Below the pieces are notes generated by a model. It had not been told where the DNA came from, made no database searches, and saw nothing but the letters and a program-made list of their open reading frames with translations. This document shows, piece after piece, positions 25,256-34,746 of a stretch of DNA of 36,115 bases. The stretch is from Bacteroidota bacterium (GTDB lineage: Bacteria > Bacteroidota > Bacteroidia > Chitinophagales > Chitinophagaceae), in contig PSRI01000063.1 of assembly GCA_003175935.1 (NCBI GenBank), positions 1 through 36,115 of the forward strand, given 5' to 3'. How positions within the stretch are numbered: the stretch's first letter is position 1; each line of letters opens with the position of its first letter. A program made the position numbers and the translations under genes.

Positions 25256-25936
25256 ATGAAAACCAGTAATAAAATTTTGTTAGGACTCGCTTGCTTTTTG
25301 CTTGTAGTGTTTACGGCAAACCAGTTGGGATTGTACGCAAAATTGAAAGCCAATTCATTTATTACAGAAGAACAATTGCGCGAAAAGGAAAGAGACTATA
25401 AAGCAGTTCAAAAATTCAGCACCGTAGAACTAACCGGATTGAACGGAGTAAATATTGTGATCTCTGACAGCTTTGGACTTCGCATCAACCACGATGACAC
25501 TTCTTATGTCACTTACGATTTAAAAGGTGATCGCCTGGAGGTACGTAAAAAAGATCAGGGCCGCGGAAGAGACTGGATCCCCATGGATATCTATTGTCCC
25601 ACTACTACAAAGTTTGAATTGAAGAATGGCAGCTTGTGGCTCAATGATTCGAACTTAAAATATTTGTCTGCCCTGATTGATAATGGAAGTCAGTTTCATA
25701 TCGACTCAAAACTTGATTCTGCTGATGTAAGGGTATTAAATGAAAGCTCATTCGAATTATCAGACAGAGCTTCAATTGGTACACTCAACCTGGATCTCAT
25801 GGACAAATCCAGTTTGAATGTAAATGAGAGAGGAAAGATTCTGCAGTTTGGAAAAATTAATATCTCCGACAGTGCCCGGATTGAAGCAGATGGTGGAGTA
25901 TGGAATGCACTCATGAAAAAAGGTGTTCAGAAATAA
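25256..25936 (+). CDS. Membrane-anchored beta-helix protein, GIN/DUF2807-like
   Basis: A 226-residue protein with an N-terminal signal-anchor (about 6-24, ILLGLACFLLVVFTANQLGL) and a repetitive beta-rich body. The strands VELTGLNGVNIVISDSFGLRI, YLSALIDNGSQFHIDSKLDS, LNESSFELSDRASIGTLNLD and LMDKSSLNVNERGKI follow the short-period pattern of the DUF2807 head domain, which often accompanies YtrA-type operons in Bacteroidota. Related domains were named after autotransporter adhesin heads, but no adhesion role is shown. Facing the periplasm, it could sense or bind envelope components for the exporters. It begins 17 nt after the GntR gene. Confidence 0.72.
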   Translation: MKTSNKILLGLACFLLVVFTANQLGLYAKLKANSFITEEQLREKERDYKAVQKFSTVELTGLNGVNIVISDSFGLRINHDDTSYVTYDLKGDRLEVRKKDQGRGRDWIPMDIYCPTTTKFELKNGSLWLNDSNLKYLSALIDNGSQFHIDSKLDSADVRVLNESSFELSDRASIGTLNLDLMDKSSLNVNERGKILQFGKINISDSARIEADGGVWNALMKKGVQK

Positions 25937-25963
25937 ATAATAGTAAACCAAAAATAATCTTGT

Positions 25964-26161
25964 ATGAAACGGAATTTGTCTGGGGTAATGATGGTGATCG
26001 CTCTACTCGGTTTATTCATTGTTGTTTATAATAGAATGCAATCATTTTCAGATCGCGATGGTAAACCTCACACAGCTAAGCCTGTTAAGGTTCAACTAAA
26101 CCAAACTACTGCTTACCCCGCAGTTAGTCACGAGCCTCACATTTTGTTCCTGCCCGAATAA
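25964..26161 (+). CDS. Small single-pass membrane protein, 65 residues
   Basis: Starts MKRNLSGVMMVIALLGLFIVVYNRMQ, giving one helix (about 8-22) with a positive N-terminus and a 40-residue polar tail rich in Pro, His, Thr and Lys. I know no family for it. It has a regular place in the operon: 27 nt after the beta-helix gene and 22 nt before the second ATPase. It could be a small subunit or regulator of one of the exporters, which is inference from position only. Confidence 0.55.
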   Translation: MKRNLSGVMMVIALLGLFIVVYNRMQSFSDRDGKPHTAKPVKVQLNQTTAYPAVSHEPHILFLPE

Positions 26162-26183
26162 TTTTTTAAAAACATAATCAAAT

Positions 26184-27095
26184 ATGGGTGACTACCTGAT
26201 AGAAACCAGGAGCCTGTCATATGAATTCTCCAAAGGCGAGAAGATCCTCAATGATTTGAATTTGAAGATACCGAAAGGAAGTGTCTATGGATTTCTTGGA
26301 CCAAACGGAGCAGGTAAAACTACAACCCTTCGCCTGATTTTAGGTTTGTTGAGAAAGCAAAGGGGACTGATTGAAATTTTCGGGAAAGACTTTTCGAAGA
26401 ACAGAATTCAAACTCTTTCCCGGCTCGGTTCTCTCATTGAACAACCTTCTATTTATGGTCATCTAACCGGAAAAGAGAACCTGGAACTTTTCCGGAAAAC
26501 TTACGGATGTAACCGAAGCCGCATTGCTGAAGTATTAGATATAGTAAAACTTACTGCGGCTGGAGGTAAAAAAGCAAAGAATTATTCTTTGGGTATGAAA
26601 CAGAAGCTCGCAATTGCGATTGCACTGCTTCATGATCCTGAATTATTGATACTGGATGAACCTACGAACGGACTCGATCCGGGTGGAATCATTCAAACAA
26701 GAGAATTAATAAATAAACTCAATAAAGATTTTGGTAAAACCATTGTGGTATCGAGCCATTTGTTGAGTGAAGTTGAAAAAATGGCTACCCATGTTGGCAT
26801 TATAAATAAAGGGAACCTCCTGTTCCAGGGATCGCTGTCGCAATTGCAACAGCTTAAATCCCGACAGTCAACAGTTGAAGTGGAAGTAAATGATACACAA
26901 AAGGCTGGAGAATTAGTGAAGAGTTTATTCCCGGTGAAGGAGATAAATGGCAAAAAAATTCTCCTCGAATTTGAAACAAAAGAGCGTGTTGCCCAACTAA
27001 CTCATGCATTAGTGCATGGCGGAATTCAGGTTTACCAGGTAGCTGTGATGCAAAATGACCTGGAAAATTTATTCATTCAAATCACATCAGAATAA
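26184..27095 (+). CDS. ABC transporter ATP-binding protein (BcrA/LanF-like)
   Basis: A 303-residue ATPase, the second in the operon. Walker A GPNGAGKT (39-46), signature YSLGMKQK (134-141), Walker B LLILDEP (154-160), D-loop NGLD (162-165) and switch His192 are all intact. The extra C-terminal domain (about 215-303, STVEVEVNDTQKAGELVKSL) is typical of the bacitracin/lantibiotic self-protection ATPases. Its permease begins 1 nt after its stop codon. A 22-nt stretch in the Walker B region is identical to the first ATPase gene although the two proteins differ widely. Confidence 0.93.
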   Translation: MGDYLIETRSLSYEFSKGEKILNDLNLKIPKGSVYGFLGPNGAGKTTTLRLILGLLRKQRGLIEIFGKDFSKNRIQTLSRLGSLIEQPSIYGHLTGKENLELFRKTYGCNRSRIAEVLDIVKLTAAGGKKAKNYSLGMKQKLAIAIALLHDPELLILDEPTNGLDPGGIIQTRELINKLNKDFGKTIVVSSHLLSEVEKMATHVGIINKGNLLFQGSLSQLQQLKSRQSTVEVEVNDTQKAGELVKSLFPVKEINGKKILLEFETKERVAQLTHALVHGGIQVYQVAVMQNDLENLFIQITSE

Positions 27096-27096
27096 T

Positions 27097-27873
27097 ATGC
27101 CAGCAGGATTTAAAGGAAATATCGCAGTGGAATTTACAAAACTTAAAAGGTCTTCTGCGTTTTGGTTAACATTAATGGGAGCGGCATTCGTTCCCCTTAT
27201 CAATTTTCTGAAATGCATATTCAGGCCTGATGTATTCGTGAAAATTTATGACAAAAATGGTTGGGCAGGATATATTGATGATAACTGGTCCGTTGCTTCC
27301 GCTTTTTTATTGGTGATGTATGTGATCCTTGTGACCGGACTGGTAACGCAGATTGAATACAGAAATAACACCTGGAAACAAGTTTATGCCACCCCAAGAT
27401 CAGTAGCGGATATTTTTTTTTCGAAATTAATTGTTATCTTAGTGCTGATCCTCCTTTGTTTCTTTCTCTTCAACCTGTTTATAGTTCTGAGTGCATGGGC
27501 CATTAATTTGGTCAGGTCAGGCTATGGCTTTTTCAAACAGGAAATTCCATTGTCGAACATGATGTTAATCTCGGGCAAATTGTATTTGTCCATAATGGCC
27601 ATGATTGGCATTCAGTATTTTTTGAGTTTACGGTTCAAAAATATAATTGTACCGATTGGGATTGGTGTGGGCCTATTGATTTCAGGTTTCATAATTCGTT
27701 CCTGGGAGCACATTAATTATTACCCGTACATCTATTCCGTCCTGGTATATTTTAAAAATCCGGGATTAAAACCTGGAACCGCAAATTCTGTAATGATAAA
27801 TTCTACTATCTGGTTCACTGTAGTGTCGGTATTTGGATTGATTTATATGACCAGAAGAAAGGAGAGAGGTTAA
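27097..27873 (+). CDS. ABC-2 type permease (BcrB/LanE-like)
   Basis: A 258-residue permease with six hydrophobic segments (about 16-38, 66-88, 106-134, 158-176, 181-200 and 231-250). The start at ATG 27097 (MPAGFKGNIAVEFTKLKRSS) is one nucleotide after the ATPase stop. A longer frame from 27055 lies inside the ATPase gene and is rejected. The N-terminal EFTKLKRSSAFWLTL and the segment EYRNNTWKQVYATPRS (about 88-103) are typical of ABC-2 permeases of the lantibiotic-immunity and bacitracin classes. It would export or remove an envelope-active compound together with its ATPase. Confidence 0.88.
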   Translation: MPAGFKGNIAVEFTKLKRSSAFWLTLMGAAFVPLINFLKCIFRPDVFVKIYDKNGWAGYIDDNWSVASAFLLVMYVILVTGLVTQIEYRNNTWKQVYATPRSVADIFFSKLIVILVLILLCFFLFNLFIVLSAWAINLVRSGYGFFKQEIPLSNMMLISGKLYLSIMAMIGIQYFLSLRFKNIIVPIGIGVGLLISGFIIRSWEHINYYPYIYSVLVYFKNPGLKPGTANSVMINSTIWFTVVSVFGLIYMTRRKERG

Positions 27874-27915
27874 AAGACGAGAATTATATTCTATCACATC
27901 GATAAATTTTGGTTT

Positions 27916-28371
27916 ATGAAAAGATACATTTTAGGAATGCTGATTTTAATTGTAGGCACTATTTCAGCTCAGGCTCAATGCGACAAACAAGTAAAAATTA
28001 AATGCGAAAAAACCATTCGCGCTAATCCTGATGGGTCCACCGCGGAAGAACAAAATATGCCGGTGGATATTCTCATTACAAAAGACAGCATTAAGATCAA
28101 TGCAGTACCACCAGAAGGCGGATCTGTGGAAATTGCAGGACCACTTAGTGAGAAGAATTGCAAAATGACTGGTAATTATACCGACGGAATTTACACCTTC
28201 AAATCTGCAGCCCTGTTAAAAAAGGATGGAGGCGAAACAAGAGAAATGAATCTTGTATTTAAACTGGAAGCAAAAGGTGGCAAGATTACATTTTACGGAG
28301 AGAAAGATGTACCACAGGGGCAGGATCCTGAAAGAATGATTTTCGAGATTAAGGAACAAAAAGTGAATTAA
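27916..28371 (+). CDS. Secreted hypothetical protein
   Basis: A 151-residue protein with a clear signal peptide (MKRYILGMLILIVGTISAQA|QCDKQ). The mature part is a single beta-rich domain with charged strands and two early cysteines close to each other (QCDKQVKIKCEK) plus a third (NCKMTG). I do not recognise a family. It follows the last permease by 42 nt in the same direction, so it may close the GntR operon. If so it is a fourth envelope-facing partner of the two exporters. Confidence 0.68.
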   Translation: MKRYILGMLILIVGTISAQAQCDKQVKIKCEKTIRANPDGSTAEEQNMPVDILITKDSIKINAVPPEGGSVEIAGPLSEKNCKMTGNYTDGIYTFKSAALLKKDGGETREMNLVFKLEAKGGKITFYGEKDVPQGQDPERMIFEIKEQKVN

Positions 28372-28524
28372 TTCCCTGATACCGGCAAATCCGGATGGTT
28401 CTGAATTTCGACCAGACAAAAATCTTTTGTATCACTGACTCGATTCAGTTCTCCTTACTAAGAATTGAATTGGATATTAGAAACGATTGCAGCCCGGCAT
28501 TATTCATCAACAAAATGAAAAGCT

Positions 28525-29004
28525 ATGAGGAATAACTTCTCCCGACAGGTAAAAGAATCGTTTTCACTCGGTATGGAAGAATCCATGCGACTTGGCACCC
28601 GATACATCGGTCCGGAACATTTGTTGCTTGGATTGATAAAAGAAAGTGATAACAATGCGCTGGAGCTTTTGAGGAATAGTCATATCGAAATCTCAACGCT
28701 TAAGAAGGCTTTGGAAACAGGAATAAAAACAAGGGCTGATCAATCCCCAAAGGGAAATATGAAGATTATTCAAATCAAGAATTTCTTCCAAAAACTAAAA
28801 TTTACTTTGAATGAGGAGGCCGAACAAATTGTGAGAGGGATGATTTTGGAGGCGAGAGAATTTGGAAATTCCTCAATTGACACCGAACATTTACTCCTTT
28901 CCATTCTTCGAAATAATAACACAAAGGCATACGCGATATTAAGCCAGCTTGGACTCGATTATCAAAAAGCGAGAACCAGTTTGAGAAGTAAGGTGAGAGT
29001 TTAA
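28525..29004 (+). CDS. Stand-alone double Clp-N domain protein
   Basis: A 159-residue protein made only of two Clp_N repeats, the N-terminal substrate/adaptor-docking module of ClpC and ClpB. Repeat 1 covers about 1-70 (ESMRLGTRYIGPEHLLLGLIKE) and repeat 2 about 91-155 (EAREFGNSSIDTEHLLLSILRN). The T/G-x-x-H-L-L-L-x-I/L signature is conserved in both. There is no AAA+ module: the gene ends after the second repeat, with the next gene convergent 5 nt beyond. It may act as an adaptor or a competitor for ClpC substrates or adaptors, or it may be the remnant of a longer gene. The 153-nt gap upstream separates it from the ABC operon. Confidence 0.87.
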   Translation: MRNNFSRQVKESFSLGMEESMRLGTRYIGPEHLLLGLIKESDNNALELLRNSHIEISTLKKALETGIKTRADQSPKGNMKIIQIKNFFQKLKFTLNEEAEQIVRGMILEAREFGNSSIDTEHLLLSILRNNNTKAYAILSQLGLDYQKARTSLRSKVRV

Positions 29005-29009
29005 TTCGA

Positions 29010-30200
29010 TTATTTCGAAGGGAAATCAACCCTGGCTCCGAGCCAGGCCATCATGCCCATACCCACTTCGATAGCATTTTCGTCGATGTTAAAAGTGGGC
29101 GTATGCACGCCTGCGCTTATTCCTTTAGCAAGATTGCCGGAACCCAATCTGTAAAAACATCCTGGAATAACCTGAGAGTAATATCCAAAATCTTCTGCGC
29201 CCATCCTCAATTCCGTTTCCAAAATATTTTCCGGGCCTAAATAGTTCTCTGCAAGCACCCTCGATACTGAATTTAATTGTTCATTGTTATAAACGGTGGG
29301 ATAACCCACATCAATTATAAGATCGATTTCCGCTCCCATGCTATGAACAAGTTCTGTTGCCTGCTTGCGGATTAATTCATGTGCTTTAAATCTCCATTTT
29401 TCATCCATGGCGCGGAAGGTTCCCATAAGTTTTACTTCGCTGGGAATTACATTGGTAGTGTGTCCACCCTGGAAAGATGTGATAGATAAAACAGATGGGG
29501 AGAATGGATCGCGATTTCTGCTGATAATTTGTTGCAGGCTCACGATGAGCTGAGATGCAATCAGGATAGTATCTGCAGTGGATTGAGGAGCCGCAGCATG
29601 GCCGCCTTTGCTTCGAATAGTTATATAAAGTTCATCTGCGCTCGCCATTACCTTGCCACTTCTAAAACTGAGTTTTCCCGTTTCAAGTTGCGGATGAACA
29701 TGTAATCCAAATATGGCCTGGGGTTTAGGATTTTCCAGAACGCCTTCTTTAATTAAAATGCTTGCACCACCGGGATTTCTTTCTTCACCTGGTTGAAAAA
29801 TTAATTTCACGGTCCCTTCCCATTCGGATTTCAATTCACTCAAAATTTTTGCCGCACCTAAAAGACATGTGGTATGAACATCATGCCCGCATGCATGCAT
29901 GATGCCGGCATTTTTTGATTTATATGATACATGGTTCTCTTCCTGGATTGGCAGCGCGTCCATGTCGGCACGCAATGCGATAGTTCTTTTGGACGGATTT
30001 TTTCCTTCAATAATTCCCACAACCCCGGTTGTTGCCATAATGCGGAAAGAAATTCCGAATTCATTCAGTTTGTTTTGAATGAATTTAGAAGTTTCAAATT
30101 CCTGGTAACTCAGTTCCGGATTTGCATGGAGATAATGGCGGACTTCAATAAAATCAGCGGCGTATTTAGTTGCCAGTCCCCTGATCTTTTCTTTTAACAT
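29010..30200 (-). CDS. M20 family amidohydrolase (N-acyl amino acid / hippurate hydrolase type)
   Basis: A 396-residue cytoplasmic metallohydrolase that removes acyl groups from N-acyl amino acids or related amides. The motif MHACGHDVHT (101-110) holds metal-binding Cys104, His106 and Asp107. GEERNPGGA (138-146) supplies the catalytic and metal-binding glutamates. A lid/dimerisation domain lies at about 185-300 (SKGGHAAAPQSTADTI), and GAEDFGYYSQVIPG closes the active site near 345. The cysteine-type motif marks the M20D amidohydrolase group rather than ArgE/DapE. Exact substrate is not predictable. It converges with the Clp-N gene and is followed by a 67-nt gap on its 5' side. Confidence 0.95.
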   Translation of the reverse strand: MLKEKIRGLATKYAADFIEVRHYLHANPELSYQEFETSKFIQNKLNEFGISFRIMATTGVVGIIEGKNPSKRTIALRADMDALPIQEENHVSYKSKNAGIMHACGHDVHTTCLLGAAKILSELKSEWEGTVKLIFQPGEERNPGGASILIKEGVLENPKPQAIFGLHVHPQLETGKLSFRSGKVMASADELYITIRSKGGHAAAPQSTADTILIASQLIVSLQQIISRNRDPFSPSVLSITSFQGGHTTNVIPSEVKLMGTFRAMDEKWRFKAHELIRKQATELVHSMGAEIDLIIDVGYPTVYNNEQLNSVSRVLAENYLGPENILETELRMGAEDFGYYSQVIPGCFYRLGSGNLAKGISAGVHTPTFNIDENAIEVGMGMMAWLGARVDFPSK

Positions 30201-30267
30201 GGTGCGAATATACGAATGGAAAACCTACTGCTGCAATTCAGGAAGCCAACATTGTGATCTGGAAAAG

Positions 30268-30717
30268 TTATTGTGAGACTTCATCATCCTTGCCCGGTTT
30301 TATTTCAATAACCGCGGGGACTATGAATACATCTGCGGGGTAAAATTTATTAACGAGTTTTTTCAGGTCTTCTGCATCCTTATGAGTCTTGCAGTTTCCT
30401 ATTTGAATTTTGAAGTATGGGGATTGATAAATGAGGTAAGTGCTTTCGTCGGGGAACTCCTGAAGAAGTTTTGTTTTAACAGCAAGTGCTTTACTTCGGT
30501 CATTCGTGTTCGTTACCTGGACCCTAAAGCCCTGGAGGGTATGTTTGGTGCTCAGGTAAACCTCCTGGTTGATTTCATTTTCTTTATTCACGAGTAAGTC
30601 AACCCTTGGATCTTTATGAACAATCACCGAATTTTTTGTTGAATCGCCAGGTCCCGTTTGGGCCTGTACGTATGCGAACCCTAAAATGGATAAGATTGAA
30701 ATGGTCAGTCTTTTCAT
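30268..30717 (-). CDS. Exported SPOR domain protein
   Basis: A 149-residue protein. I start it at ATG 30717 (MKRLTISILSILGFAYVQA) because this gives a signal peptide cleaved near residue 19; the longer frame from 30771 would run into deoC. The C-terminal half (about 60-140, GFRVQVTNTNDRSKALAVKT, then YFKIQIGNCKTHKDAEDLKK) has the beta-alpha-beta pattern of the SPOR domain, which binds denuded peptidoglycan at division sites. The short linker carries charged residues. It begins 22 nt after deoC and is probably cotranscribed with deoC and secA. Calling it SPOR is by pattern, with good confidence; its role in division is inference. Confidence 0.82.
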   Translation of the reverse strand: MKRLTISILSILGFAYVQAQTGPGDSTKNSVIVHKDPRVDLLVNKENEINQEVYLSTKHTLQGFRVQVTNTNDRSKALAVKTKLLQEFPDESTYLIYQSPYFKIQIGNCKTHKDAEDLKKLVNKFYPADVFIVPAVIEIKPGKDDEVSQ

Positions 30718-30739
30718 ATCTGAAACAATAATATCAAAT

Positions 30740-31405
30740 TCATGCCAGTTTTTGTAGCGATTGCTTAACAATCTCCACAGAAGCGCTGCTTCCTATTCTT
30801 TCGGCCCCGGCATCAATGAGTTTTTGGGCAAATTCGTAATTTCTAATGCCTCCTGAGGCTTTTATCTTTATATGAGACGGTAAATGCTTCCTCATGAGTT
30901 GCACGGCTTCCACAGTTGCTCCTTTTTCAGCGAAGCCGGAAGAAGTTTTGAGGTAATCTACTCCGGCAGGACCATACAAACCGCAGCACTTAATGATTTC
31001 ATCGTCAGTAAGAACTCCGGATTCTATTATGATTTTGATGATTTTATTTTCATTTCTGACTACGGGCAGTATGGTATTGATTTCATTGGCAAGGTATACC
31101 CAATCATTATTTTTTATGGCGGATACATTAATTACCATATCAAGTTCATCAGCTCCATCAACAATTGCTAAAAGCGTTTCAGCCAGTTTTGCTTCTATGG
31201 CGCTATAGCCGAGAGGAAAACCAATTACAGTGGCAATTTTAATATTAGATTCTGACAAAAATTTTTTGGCAAACTTCACGAATAGTGGAGGTACGCAAAC
31301 TGCAGCGAAGCGATACTGAATCGCGTCCTCGCAAAGTTTTTGAATCTCTGGTAATGTGGTAGTTTGTTTAAGAAGCGTATGGTCTATGCAAGAAGCAATA
31401 TCCAT
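30740..31405 (-). CDS. deoC: Deoxyribose-phosphate aldolase
   Basis: Splits 2-deoxyribose-5-phosphate into glyceraldehyde-3-phosphate and acetaldehyde in nucleoside catabolism. A class I aldolase of 221 residues, normal for the bacterial short form. The Schiff-base lysine is in YLKTSSGF (Lys153), the partner lysine in IKIKASGG (Lys182), and the catalytic aspartate in GADELDMVIN (Asp89). Its start codon overlaps the secA stop by one nucleotide (TGATG), so translation is probably coupled to secA; no other nucleoside catabolism gene is present nearby. Confidence 0.97.
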   Translation of the reverse strand: MDIASCIDHTLLKQTTTLPEIQKLCEDAIQYRFAAVCVPPLFVKFAKKFLSESNIKIATVIGFPLGYSAIEAKLAETLLAIVDGADELDMVINVSAIKNNDWVYLANEINTILPVVRNENKIIKIIIESGVLTDDEIIKCCGLYGPAGVDYLKTSSGFAEKGATVEAVQLMRKHLPSHIKIKASGGIRNYEFAQKLIDAGAERIGSSASVEIVKQSLQKLA

Positions 31406-34400
31406 CAGGCTGCATCTTTACCATGACAATGCTTATACTTTTTGCCACTGCCGCAGGGACAAGGATCATTTCTTCCGATTTTGGGACCAACTTTCACAGG
31501 TTCCTGCTTGGCATTTTCAGATGGATCGAAATAATCGGGTCTCTGGCTCAAATTCTCTGCACCATCATTTCCGCCCGCTGCAACCAGTTCATCTTTTCTC
31601 ACTTTCATCTTACTCATGTCCGTTTTTTGCTCACGGCCCTCGCGAATTTGTCCCTGCTGATTTTGTTCAACCGGAATGGAAGAATGGCAAAGGAATGAAA
31701 CAATATCCTTATTGACATCGCTATCCATATTGCGGAACAATTCGAAAGCTGTTGTCTTATATATTACGAGAGGATCTTTTTGTTCGTACACTGCTGTTTG
31801 AACACTGTGCTTCAAATCGTCCATTGCTCTCAGGTGTTCTTTCCATGCATCATCAATTATCGCCAGTGTAATTGTCCTTTCCAGAGCATTCCCTAATTCT
31901 TTGCCATCGGTGTTCAAAGTTTTTTCCATGCCTGCTAAAACCTGAACGGCCCTTCTTCCATCTGTAAAAGGCACAACCACATTTTCAATATGTGCTCCCT
32001 GTATCTGGCGAATATTGTGGAATACAGGCATCGCCTGTTTTGTAATGACTGTTTTCTTACGCTGATAATTTGTTGTTGCTTCTGTGTATAATTGTTCAGC
32101 TACGGTATTTAAGTCTGATTTCAGGAATTGATCTTCTGTAAGTGTTGTATCAATTCCAAAATGTACAATCAATGAAAGTTTGAAACCTTCAAAATCATTT
32201 TGCTCACGGAAGGAGTTTATTAATCCTTCTGCTACAATATAGAAGGCATTATCAAGGTCAAGGGCGAGCCTTTCTCCAAAAAGTGCGTGCTGACGTTTAG
32301 TGTAAACAACATTACGTTGCTTATTCATCACGTCATCGTATTCAAGCAGGCGCTTACGAATACCAAAGTTGTTTTCTTCAACCTTCTTCTGTGCCCTTTC
32401 AATACTCTTTGTAATCATGCTGTGTTGAATCACTTCACCTTCTTTATAGCCCATGCGATCCATAAGTGAAGCGATTCTGTCGCTACCAAACATTCTCATC
32501 AAATCATCTTCGAGGGATACATAGAATTGTGAAGTTCCGGGATCACCCTGACGGCCGGCGCGGCCGCGCAACTGGCGATCCACACGACGGGATTCGTGTC
32601 TTTCTGTACCAATGATTGCCAAACCACCAGCGTCTTTTACGCCAGGCCCGAGCTTAATGTCGGTACCTCTACCAGCCATGTTTGTAGCGATCGTAACAGC
32701 TCCTGCTAAACCGGCTTCCAACACAACCTGGGCTTCACGGGCGTGCTGCTTTGCGTTCAAAACGTTGTGTGGAATTTTTCTTGCCTGCAACATCTTACTC
32801 AGCAATTCACTCACCTCTACCGAAGTTGTACCTACGAGTGCCGGTCTTCCTGCAGCTCTTAACTTTTCGATTTCTTCAATAACTGCCTTATATTTTTCTC
32901 TCTTGGTTTTATAAACAAGATCTTCCTCATCTTTACGTACGGCTGGAATATTTGTTGGGATTGAAACCACATCCAGTTTATAAATATCCCAAAACTCACC
33001 TGCTTCAGTTTCAGCAGTACCAGTCATACCCGCAAGCTTATGATACATGCGGAAGTAGTTCTGCAATGTGATGGTGGCGTATGTTTGCGTAGCTGCTTCA
33101 ATCTTCACATTTTCTTTGGCTTCAATAGCCTGATGCAATCCGTCACTATATCTTCTTCCTTCGAGAATACGACCCGTTTGCTCATCCACAATTTTTACCT
33201 GTCCATCGAGCACTACATACTCAACATCTTTTTCAAATAATGTGTAGGCCTTTAATAATTGCTGAACCGTGTGAATGCGATCTGCTTTTTGAGCGTATTC
33301 GGTGAGAATTTGTTCTTTTCTATGCAATCTTGCATCTGCATCACCTTCCATTTTTTCAATTTCCGCAAGCTGCACACCCAGGTCGGGGATCACAAAGAAA
33401 TTTGGATCTTCTCCACCTTTTGTAATAAAATGGAGGCCTTTTTCAGTAAGATCAACCTGGTTATTTTTTTCATCTATATGAAAAAACAAATCTTCGTCGA
33501 CCACCGGCATTTGTTTTTGCTGATCGGCGAGATAATAGTTTTCTGATTTCTGCAATTTTACTTTGATACCAGGTTCACTAAGATATTTAATTAATGAACC
33601 GGTTTTTGGTAAACCTCTGAAGGCACGCATCAGGTATAATCCACCTTCTTTTGCATCATCTTTTCCTTCACTAATTAATTTTTTTGCTTCAATGAGCGCT
33701 CTATTTACAATCTGTCTTTGCGCTTCAACCAGTTGGTGAACGCGGGGTTTTAATAATTCATATTGCTGGTCATCTCCACCTTTTGAAACCGGACCAGATA
33801 TAATTAATGGCGTACGGGCATCATCAATTAGCACACTATCTACTTCATCAACCATGGCAAAATGGTGTTTTCTCTGTACCATTTCATCAGGATTGTGCAC
33901 CATGTTATCACGCAGGTAATCGAAACCGAATTCATTATTTGTACCATAGGTAATGTCGGCGAGATATGCTTTTCTTCTTTCTGCACTATTAGGTTGATGA
34001 CGATCAATACAATCAACAGTCAGTCCTAAAAATTCATAGATCGTTCCGTTCCACTCCGAGTCTCTTTTTGCGAGATAGTCATTCACAGTTACGATATGTA
34101 CTCCCTCACCCGCGAGTGCGTTCACATATGCAGGCAAAGTAGATACCAGCGTTTTACCTTCACCAGTTGCCATCTCAGCAATTTTACCCTGATGAAGAAC
34201 AAGGCCACCTAATAACTGCACATCATAGTGAACCATGTTCCAGGTAATCAGGTTTCCACCCGCGGGCCAGGTATTTTTATAAATAACAGTGTCACCTTCA
34301 ATGCGGATATAATCTTTCTTCACACTCAACTCACGGTCAAGCTCAGTGGCAGTTGCCTTTAATTCTGTATTTGTAGCAAATCTTCTGGCAGTTTCTTTTA

Positions 34401-34746
34401 CAACAGCAAAAGCTTCAGGAAGGATTTGTTTTAGAACCACTTCAATTTCATCATCCCGGTCCTTTTTCAGTTTATCTATTTGTTGATAGATTTCATCTTT
34501 ACCCAGGATATCATCGAATGAAAGCTCCTCGCTTTTACGGGTAAGGTCGGCTATTTGCTGGTCTATAGGTTTGAGGTGTTCCTTTATTTTAGACTTGAAT
34601 TCCTGTGTTTTTGAACGGAGTTCGTCATTGCTCAGGTTTTCCAACGAGGCAAATAGCGGTTTGATCTCCTCAACCACTGGCCACATGATCTTAATATCCT
34701 TTTCTGATTTGCTTCCTCCAAACAGTTTCGTAATAAATTTCAACAT
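31405..34746 (-). CDS. secA: Preprotein translocase ATPase SecA
   Basis: The ATPase that drives unfolded proteins through SecYEG. At 1113 residues it is longer than E. coli SecA (901), as in other Bacteroidota. Walker A is in [10 protein letters not shown] (Gly195-Thr199), and the DEAD-like box is in [20 protein letters not shown]. The helicase motif III/VI region has [13 protein letters not shown] and [14 protein letters not shown]. The C-terminal SEC-C zinc motif is [13 protein letters not shown] (Cys1096, Cys1098, Cys1107, His1108). A lineage-specific insert lies around 340-420. It is the first gene of the overlapping string secA, deoC, SPOR gene. The 689-bp region upstream carries no gene; I could not place its promoter with confidence. 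Confidence 0.98.
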   Translation of the reverse strand: MLKFITKLFGGSKSEKDIKIMWPVVEEIKPLFASLENLSNDELRSKTQEFKSKIKEHLKPIDQQIADLTRKSEELSFDDILGKDEIYQQIDKLKKDRDDEIEVVLKQILPEAFAVVKETARRFATNTELKATATELDRELSVKKDYIRIEGDTVIYKNTWPAGGNLITWNMVHYDVQLLGGLVLHQGKIAEMATGEGKTLVSTLPAYVNALAGEGVHIVTVNDYLAKRDSEWNGTIYEFLGLTVDCIDRHQPNSAERRKAYLADITYGTNNEFGFDYLRDNMVHNPDEMVQRKHHFAMVDEVDSVLIDDARTPLIISGPVSKGGDDQQYELLKPRVHQLVEAQRQIVNRALIEAKKLISEGKDDAKEGGLYLMRAFRGLPKTGSLIKYLSEPGIKVKLQKSENYYLADQQKQMPVVDEDLFFHIDEKNNQVDLTEKGLHFITKGGEDPNFFVIPDLGVQLAEIEKMEGDADARLHRKEQILTEYAQKADRIHTVQQLLKAYTLFEKDVEYVVLDGQVKIVDEQTGRILEGRRYSDGLHQAIEAKENVKIEAATQTYATITLQNYFRMYHKLAGMTGTAETEAGEFWDIYKLDVVSIPTNIPAVRKDEEDLVYKTKREKYKAVIEEIEKLRAAGRPALVGTTSVEVSELLSKMLQARKIPHNVLNAKQHAREAQVVLEAGLAGAVTIATNMAGRGTDIKLGPGVKDAGGLAIIGTERHESRRVDRQLRGRAGRQGDPGTSQFYVSLEDDLMRMFGSDRIASLMDRMGYKEGEVIQHSMITKSIERAQKKVEENNFGIRKRLLEYDDVMNKQRNVVYTKRQHALFGERLALDLDNAFYIVAEGLINSFREQNDFEGFKLSLIVHFGIDTTLTEDQFLKSDLNTVAEQLYTEATTNYQRKKTVITKQAMPVFHNIRQIQGAHIENVVVPFTDGRRAVQVLAGMEKTLNTDGKELGNALERTITLAIIDDAWKEHLRAMDDLKHSVQTAVYEQKDPLVIYKTTAFELFRNMDSDVNKDIVSFLCHSSIPVEQNQQGQIREGREQKTDMSKMKVRKDELVAAGGNDGAENLSQRPDYFDPSENAKQEPVKVGPKIGRNDPCPCGSGKKYKHCHGKDAA

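Noticed and set aside
27055-27096. Longer permease start
   Set aside because: Lies inside the ATPase gene; ATG 27097 directly after its stop gives the normal N-terminus.
31356-31715. 119-codon frame over the secA/deoC junction
   Set aside because: Antisense to the SEC-C end of secA; Cys/His-rich only because it mirrors that motif.
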